A stretch of DNA of 64,000 nucleotides from Clostridia bacterium (GTDB lineage: Bacteria > Bacillota > Clostridia > Lachnospirales > WQUN01): the NCBI GenBank assembly GCA_025997155.1, contig BNUF01000001.1, forward strand, positions 1 through 64,000. The letters are read 5' to 3'. Shown here one piece after another: positions 59,767 through 64,000 of this stretch. The translations under genes and the position numbers were made by a program. Each line of letters starts with the position of its first letter. Position 1 is the stretch's first letter. The notes below the pieces were generated by a model, which had not been told where the DNA came from, searched no databases, and saw nothing but the letters and a program-made list of their open reading frames with translations.

Positions 59767-61830
59767 GTGGCAAAAAAAGCGTTAGTTAAAACAGAGGAAA
59801 AACCGGCAGAGACACAAAAAAAACGCGCCGCCATATACGTTATATATGACAAAGACGGGGTTTTGAGCGAGTACAGGGAATATTTCCTTAAGGAACTTAA
59901 AAAAGTAACCGACAGAATCGTCGTTGTGGCTAACGGCGTACTTAACCCCGAAAGCCGTGACAAGCTATACGAAATCACCGACGATTTTTTTGTACGCGAA
60001 AATAGCGGATACGATAGCGGCGCGTTTCGGGCGGGAATGAATTACATAAGCTGGGACACGCTCCAAAACGAATATGACGAGCTGATACTTTGCAACGACA
60101 GTATGTTAGGTCCTATTTATCCTTTTGCGGAAATATTCGGCAAAATGGAAGATTCGGACGCGGACATTTGGAGTATTCAAAAAATATTTGGCAATAAAGA
60201 TATACATACTATCAGAGGAGATTATAAATTTCCAAACGGGGTAAAAGAAACGCTGACAATACCTTTTTGTGTTGTACGCAAAAAATATCTGCGTTCATAT
60301 GAATTTAAGGAATGGTGGACTAAGGATTTCCCAATAAAAAACTACGGGGACGCTTCGTATTTCAATGAATTCGGTTTTTCGGAATACCTGCGTAACAGCG
60401 GGTTCAGATTGGGCTTTTTTATGGACGACACACTTAAAAGCTACGCAGACAATCTCGCTACCGTATTCCCATATAAATGTTTTTTGGAAAATAATATAAA
60501 CTTATTTAAGATAAAAGCCTTCGAGAACGATTCCGTGAATACTCCGTACTTTATTACCTTAAGATACTGTTACGGCAAAGAGCCGCGCCAGCTGCTCGAA
60601 CATCTTGACAAACACACAAATTTTGACACGGGGCTTATTTGGGATACCATTTTGCGAAAGTCCAATTTATATGATATTTGGCTTCAAAACCAGTTGGAAT
60701 ATATCGTACCTAAAGATTATGTTAAAGGCGCATACACCTATAAAAAGAAAATCGCCGTGATAGCCCACATTTACTACGCTGATTTGGTTGAGGAAGCCGC
60801 GTATTACGGAGATAACTTTCCAAAGGATACCGATTTTTATATCACGGTTTCGTCGGAGGAAACCGAGGCGGAAGTTAAAAGAATATTCGCAGAAAAGAAA
60901 TTCAGTTTCACGGTTACGCTTATCCCGAACGTCGGGCGCGACGTGCCCGCTTTGTGGGTTACATACGCCCATATTGTGACGGGCGGGGAATATGACTATA
61001 TTTGTTTCTATCACGATAAAAAATCAAATCACGGACAGTTTTCAGCCAGCGGCGAAACGTATAAACTTAACTCTTATGAGAATCTTTTCGGAACAAAAAA
61101 TGTCGTAAAAAATGTCATAAACCTTTTTGAACAAAATAAAAGATTAGGAGTACTCGGAGCTAAAAACGCGTATCATGCCTTTTACTTCGCGTCCGTTCAG
61201 TCCAATGGTCACAGAGTAACAGAACAAATAATTAAGTTCGCGAAAAAGCTTGATTTGAAAGTGCCGTTTTTTCCAAACAAGACGATGTGCGCCCCATACG
61301 GCTCTGTTTTTTGGTTTCGCGCCGACGCGCTGAAAAAGGCGGTGGGGACAGGTTTTGATTACTCGGATTTCGATGTCGGACTCGACATTGACGGCACGGT
61401 TTTACACGCCATTGAACGTATGTACGGAATTATCGCGCAGGATAGCGGATATTATTACGCTAATGTCATAAACGACGATAACGCGAGGAGCGATTTAGTA
61501 AACTATCAGTATATGCTGAATGATTTAGTTGACATTATAAAGCCGTATGTAAGTTTCTACTCATATGAACAATTGAAAATAAACCTGACAAATTATATGC
61601 AAAACTCAAAGAACGCCATACTTGACGCAAAAGGAAAACCCGCGGTAGTGTCAATGGCGCATATGACGGCCTCTGAATACGCGAAACTCGGCATAAACCA
61701 GCAGGAATTTCTTGAAATCGTTTCAACGAAACTTCTGATTAAAAAACTCGTAAAACGTCTGATTCCAAAATCGCTTTGGAACAGACTGCATGAAGGCCGC
61801 GCCGCGAAGATTGCCGCTCATAAAAAATAA
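59767..61830 (+). CDS. RgpF family rhamnan synthesis protein
   Basis: 687 residues, GTG start. The N-terminal part (AAIYVIYDKDGVLSEY, ENSGYDSGAFRAGM) and the second half (IAVIAHIYYADLVEEA, IPNVGRDVPALWVTY, FYHDKKSNHG) both match the rhamnan-synthesis F domain, so the protein contains two related parts. Such proteins polymerise or transfer rhamnose in the cytoplasm with a Wzm/Wzt exporter. This fits rfbC at the other end of the region and the ABC transporter at 7-17 kb. Confidence 0.88.
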   Translation: MAKKALVKTEEKPAETQKKRAAIYVIYDKDGVLSEYREYFLKELKKVTDRIVVVANGVLNPESRDKLYEITDDFFVRENSGYDSGAFRAGMNYISWDTLQNEYDELILCNDSMLGPIYPFAEIFGKMEDSDADIWSIQKIFGNKDIHTIRGDYKFPNGVKETLTIPFCVVRKKYLRSYEFKEWWTKDFPIKNYGDASYFNEFGFSEYLRNSGFRLGFFMDDTLKSYADNLATVFPYKCFLENNINLFKIKAFENDSVNTPYFITLRYCYGKEPRQLLEHLDKHTNFDTGLIWDTILRKSNLYDIWLQNQLEYIVPKDYVKGAYTYKKKIAVIAHIYYADLVEEAAYYGDNFPKDTDFYITVSSEETEAEVKRIFAEKKFSFTVTLIPNVGRDVPALWVTYAHIVTGGEYDYICFYHDKKSNHGQFSASGETYKLNSYENLFGTKNVVKNVINLFEQNKRLGVLGAKNAYHAFYFASVQSNGHRVTEQIIKFAKKLDLKVPFFPNKTMCAPYGSVFWFRADALKKAVGTGFDYSDFDVGLDIDGTVLHAIERMYGIIAQDSGYYYANVINDDNARSDLVNYQYMLNDLVDIIKPYVSFYSYEQLKINLTNYMQNSKNAILDAKGKPAVVSMAHMTASEYAKLGINQQEFLEIVSTKLLIKKLVKRLIPKSLWNRLHEGRAAKIAAHKK

Positions 61831-61844
61831 AAGAGGTGATAAGT

Positions 61845-64000
61845 ATGATAGTGCCGTTTTTGGTTTCATATGTGACTTCTGAAATTATCAGGGATTTTAA
61901 TATATTCGGATTACTTATGGGGCATATGGTAAAAAAACACAATCTTCCGATTATCGCCAAGGAAGAGTATTTTAAGCCCGAATCCGCGCGGAATTTTTTT
62001 GACCGAAATTCGGCTAATTTCAAAAAGTTAGAGGTGTACGGATATAATTATATATTTAATCACAAAGACAGCGAATTTGATAATATTGAACATTACGCCG
62101 TACCCGCAGAGCTTGAGGAAAAACTGACAAACGAGCATAACCAATCCATAAACGATATGTATTTGTATCTTCTCCGCGAACGGTGCGCTCCTTTTGAGGA
62201 GTGGCTGAATTCGGTTATAGACGAAATCGAGAAAAAGCATCATGAAAAAATAGACGCTTTTTTTTCCGTACCGTCTTCACAGCTACGGAGTTTTCGCGCG
62301 GCGGCCGAAATGCGCGGTATTAAAATAATATGCACGGACGCGGGGCTGTTTCGTCCGCCCGTATACATAAATACGATGTACGTTGAATTTAGCCGTCTTG
62401 GCGGCGCGGATTCCGAAAAAAACTTTGAAAAACGGTATGAAGATTTTTTGGCTCAGGCAAAGGAAATTAAAATTCTTACAAAAAAGCAAATTCTGTCGAT
62501 TTTTCTTTCAGAGGACTATTTGGGGTATTTAGATATACAAGGTAAAGAAGCGAAGTATAAAATAGGGATAGCGACGGGATACAGCTACTACGCGCCGTAT
62601 CTGTCGGAAACGCATTATAACGACGAGGAGCTTATATACAGCGCGAGGCGTTTGTATAAACCGAGCGAGGTAGTCGTCAGGCGGCATCCGCACGACCCCG
62701 CGGGGGCGGCGTATCCGATGCTTGTTGATAATTATGACGACTCGACAAATTCAACGGAGTTTATATTAAAATGCGAACGCGTAGCCTCCTTAGCGTCAAA
62801 TGTGACGATTGAGGCGGCTTTTTGGGAACGCGCCTCATACTCCTTGAAAGAATCGCATATACGTCACAAAAGTATCAAGGATTTAAGGCGAAAGGCACTC
62901 GGCGTTATTGACGATAAGTATTTAAATTTTTACGCGTTTTGCGCGCTGATTCCCTTTGATTTTCTTATGGATATGGATTATCTTGCATGGAGGGTGTCAG
63001 AACCTACGGAACTTGAAATATATAACCGTCACCTTGACTATTATTTAATAAAAGAGGGGATTAACCGCAATATCTTTAATTTGAAAGAGGACGAAAGCGT
63101 TCCGATAGCGCGCAATATGAGGGGCGGCGGCAAGATTATTAAAGCGCAAAACGATACGGCTAAGCCCGCCGCCCAGCAGGTAAGCCCGGCACTTAAAGGG
63201 TTATCTCAAGCGCAGATTCAGGAAGCCGCCGAAAATTACTACAAGGTGATAAACTCGACCTCGTGGAAATTAACCGCGCCGATTCGCAAATTTACCGACG
63301 CTTCGCGAAAAAATAGAGAGCGGAAGAAACTTAGAAATAAAAGCAGCCTTCTTTCAGAAGCTGTCTATATAAGCGATTACCAAAATAATATTGATTTTTC
63401 GGGAAAAACGCCGCAGGTAAAGACAATCGCTTTTTATTTGCCGCAATTCCACACGATTAAAGAAAATGACGAGTGGTGGGGAAAAGGGTTTGTCGAGTGG
63501 GTGAATACGCGAAAATGCAAACCGCGTTTTAAAGGACATTATCAGCCCAGAGAACCGCACAGAGATATAGGATACTATGATTTAAGCGACATAGAAACTA
63601 TGAAAAAACAGGTAAAACTCGCGAAACAGCATGGGATATACGCGTTTTGCTTTTATTTGTATTGGTTTTCGGGGAAACGGCTTCTTGAAAAACCTTTGGA
63701 TATGTTTCTTGAACATCCCGAAATCGACATTAATTTCTGTCTTTGCTGGGCGAATGAAAACTGGACGAAAAGATGGGACGGACACAATCAGGACGTTCTC
63801 ATGAAACAGGATTATTCATATAACGACCCCGAAAATTTTATCAAAGACATAAAAAAATACGTTTCAGACGACAGGTATATAAGAATAAATGGTAAACCTC
63901 TTATAATCGTATACAAACCGATAGAAATCGCAGGTATTGAACGCGTTTTCAGCGACTGGAGAAAATACGCGAAAGAACAGGGAATCGGGGAGATTCTTAT
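61845..64000 (+). CDS. large multidomain glycosyltransferase ending in a WbsX-like domain, partial
   Basis: Open without a stop from ATG 61845 (AGAGGTGATA upstream) to the window end: 718 residues and continuing. Residues 1-430: a capsule-polysaccharide-like region (RRHPHDPAGAAYPM resembles the RPHP motif of GT-B enzymes). Residues 450-485: YYKVINSTSWKLTAPIRK, a linker motif common between modules in large GTs. From about residue 520: TIAFYLPQFHTIKENDEWWG, GKPLIIVYKP and CLCWANENWTKRW, the WbsX/GH99-like domain of polysaccharide loci. It probably adds and remodels sugars on the rhamnan. Confidence 0.8.
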   Translation, partial: MIVPFLVSYVTSEIIRDFNIFGLLMGHMVKKHNLPIIAKEEYFKPESARNFFDRNSANFKKLEVYGYNYIFNHKDSEFDNIEHYAVPAELEEKLTNEHNQSINDMYLYLLRERCAPFEEWLNSVIDEIEKKHHEKIDAFFSVPSSQLRSFRAAAEMRGIKIICTDAGLFRPPVYINTMYVEFSRLGGADSEKNFEKRYEDFLAQAKEIKILTKKQILSIFLSEDYLGYLDIQGKEAKYKIGIATGYSYYAPYLSETHYNDEELIYSARRLYKPSEVVVRRHPHDPAGAAYPMLVDNYDDSTNSTEFILKCERVASLASNVTIEAAFWERASYSLKESHIRHKSIKDLRRKALGVIDDKYLNFYAFCALIPFDFLMDMDYLAWRVSEPTELEIYNRHLDYYLIKEGINRNIFNLKEDESVPIARNMRGGGKIIKAQNDTAKPAAQQVSPALKGLSQAQIQEAAENYYKVINSTSWKLTAPIRKFTDASRKNRERKKLRNKSSLLSEAVYISDYQNNIDFSGKTPQVKTIAFYLPQFHTIKENDEWWGKGFVEWVNTRKCKPRFKGHYQPREPHRDIGYYDLSDIETMKKQVKLAKQHGIYAFCFYLYWFSGKRLLEKPLDMFLEHPEIDINFCLCWANENWTKRWDGHNQDVLMKQDYSYNDPENFIKDIKKYVSDDRYIRINGKPLIIVYKPIEIAGIERVFSDWRKYAKEQGIGEIL

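Overview
The window is bacterial DNA of moderate G+C with dense, overlapping genes, AGGAGG-type ribosome binding sites, sigma70-type promoters spaced 17 bp, GTG/TTG starts and an ssrA (tmRNA) gene. It looks like an uncultured Bacillota-like (Clostridia or Negativicutes-like) genome, but nothing here fixes the taxon. Most of the window is one large surface-glycan (O-antigen, capsule or glycoprotein-glycan) region. It is interrupted by a plasmid-like maintenance module and by two orphan phage structural genes.

Layout. 1-1.8 kb: end of an rfbC-type dTDP-rhamnose gene and a family 2 glycosyltransferase whose 3' end runs into a TATACACATA repeat cluster. 2.0-4.3 kb: an HK97-fold major capsid protein and an S74 tail spike form a self-contained pair. 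4.3-6.7 kb: YhcH-like protein, CMP-sugar synthetase and a phase-variable acyltransferase. 7.4-17.7 kb: Wzm/Wzt polysaccharide ABC transporter, split by an inserted cassette (two HAD/COG5610-like proteins, radical SAM, GtrA, GtrB) that left a wzt remnant on its left and a wzm remnant on its right. 17.7-23.4 kb: tyrosine recombinase, ParA, ribbon-helix-helix protein, an IS200/IS605 element and a plasmid-type replication initiator with an unknown partner. The TATACACATA clusters recur at the borders here. 23.5-25.3 kb: ssrA and ugd. 25.3-50.6 kb: about 23 tightly packed minus-strand genes apparently served by one consensus promoter at 50.7 kb. They encode aminotransferases, radical SAM enzymes, methyltransferases, ACP, FkbH, WbqC-like proteins and glycosyltransferases. 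50.7-53.6 kb: iteron-like repeats, a primase-helicase and a structured non-coding RNA or leader. 53.6-64 kb: a CMP-sugar cassette, UDP-galactopyranose mutase, a rhamnan-synthesis protein and a large glycosyltransferase that runs off the end.

How it fits together: nucleotide-sugar genes (rfbC, ugd, wecE, glf, two CMP-sugar synthetases) supply donors. Glycosyltransferases and the RgpF and WbsX proteins build the chain, and Wzm/Wzt export it. The minus-strand operon adds amino, acyl, methyl and radical-SAM-derived decorations. Two decoration genes carry slippable repeats (seven ACACG units; an 11-G tract) and both read OFF here, so the surface structure is probably phase variable. The recombinase/Par/Rep module, orphan capsid-spike pair, iterons and split transporter all indicate repeated exchange of modules.
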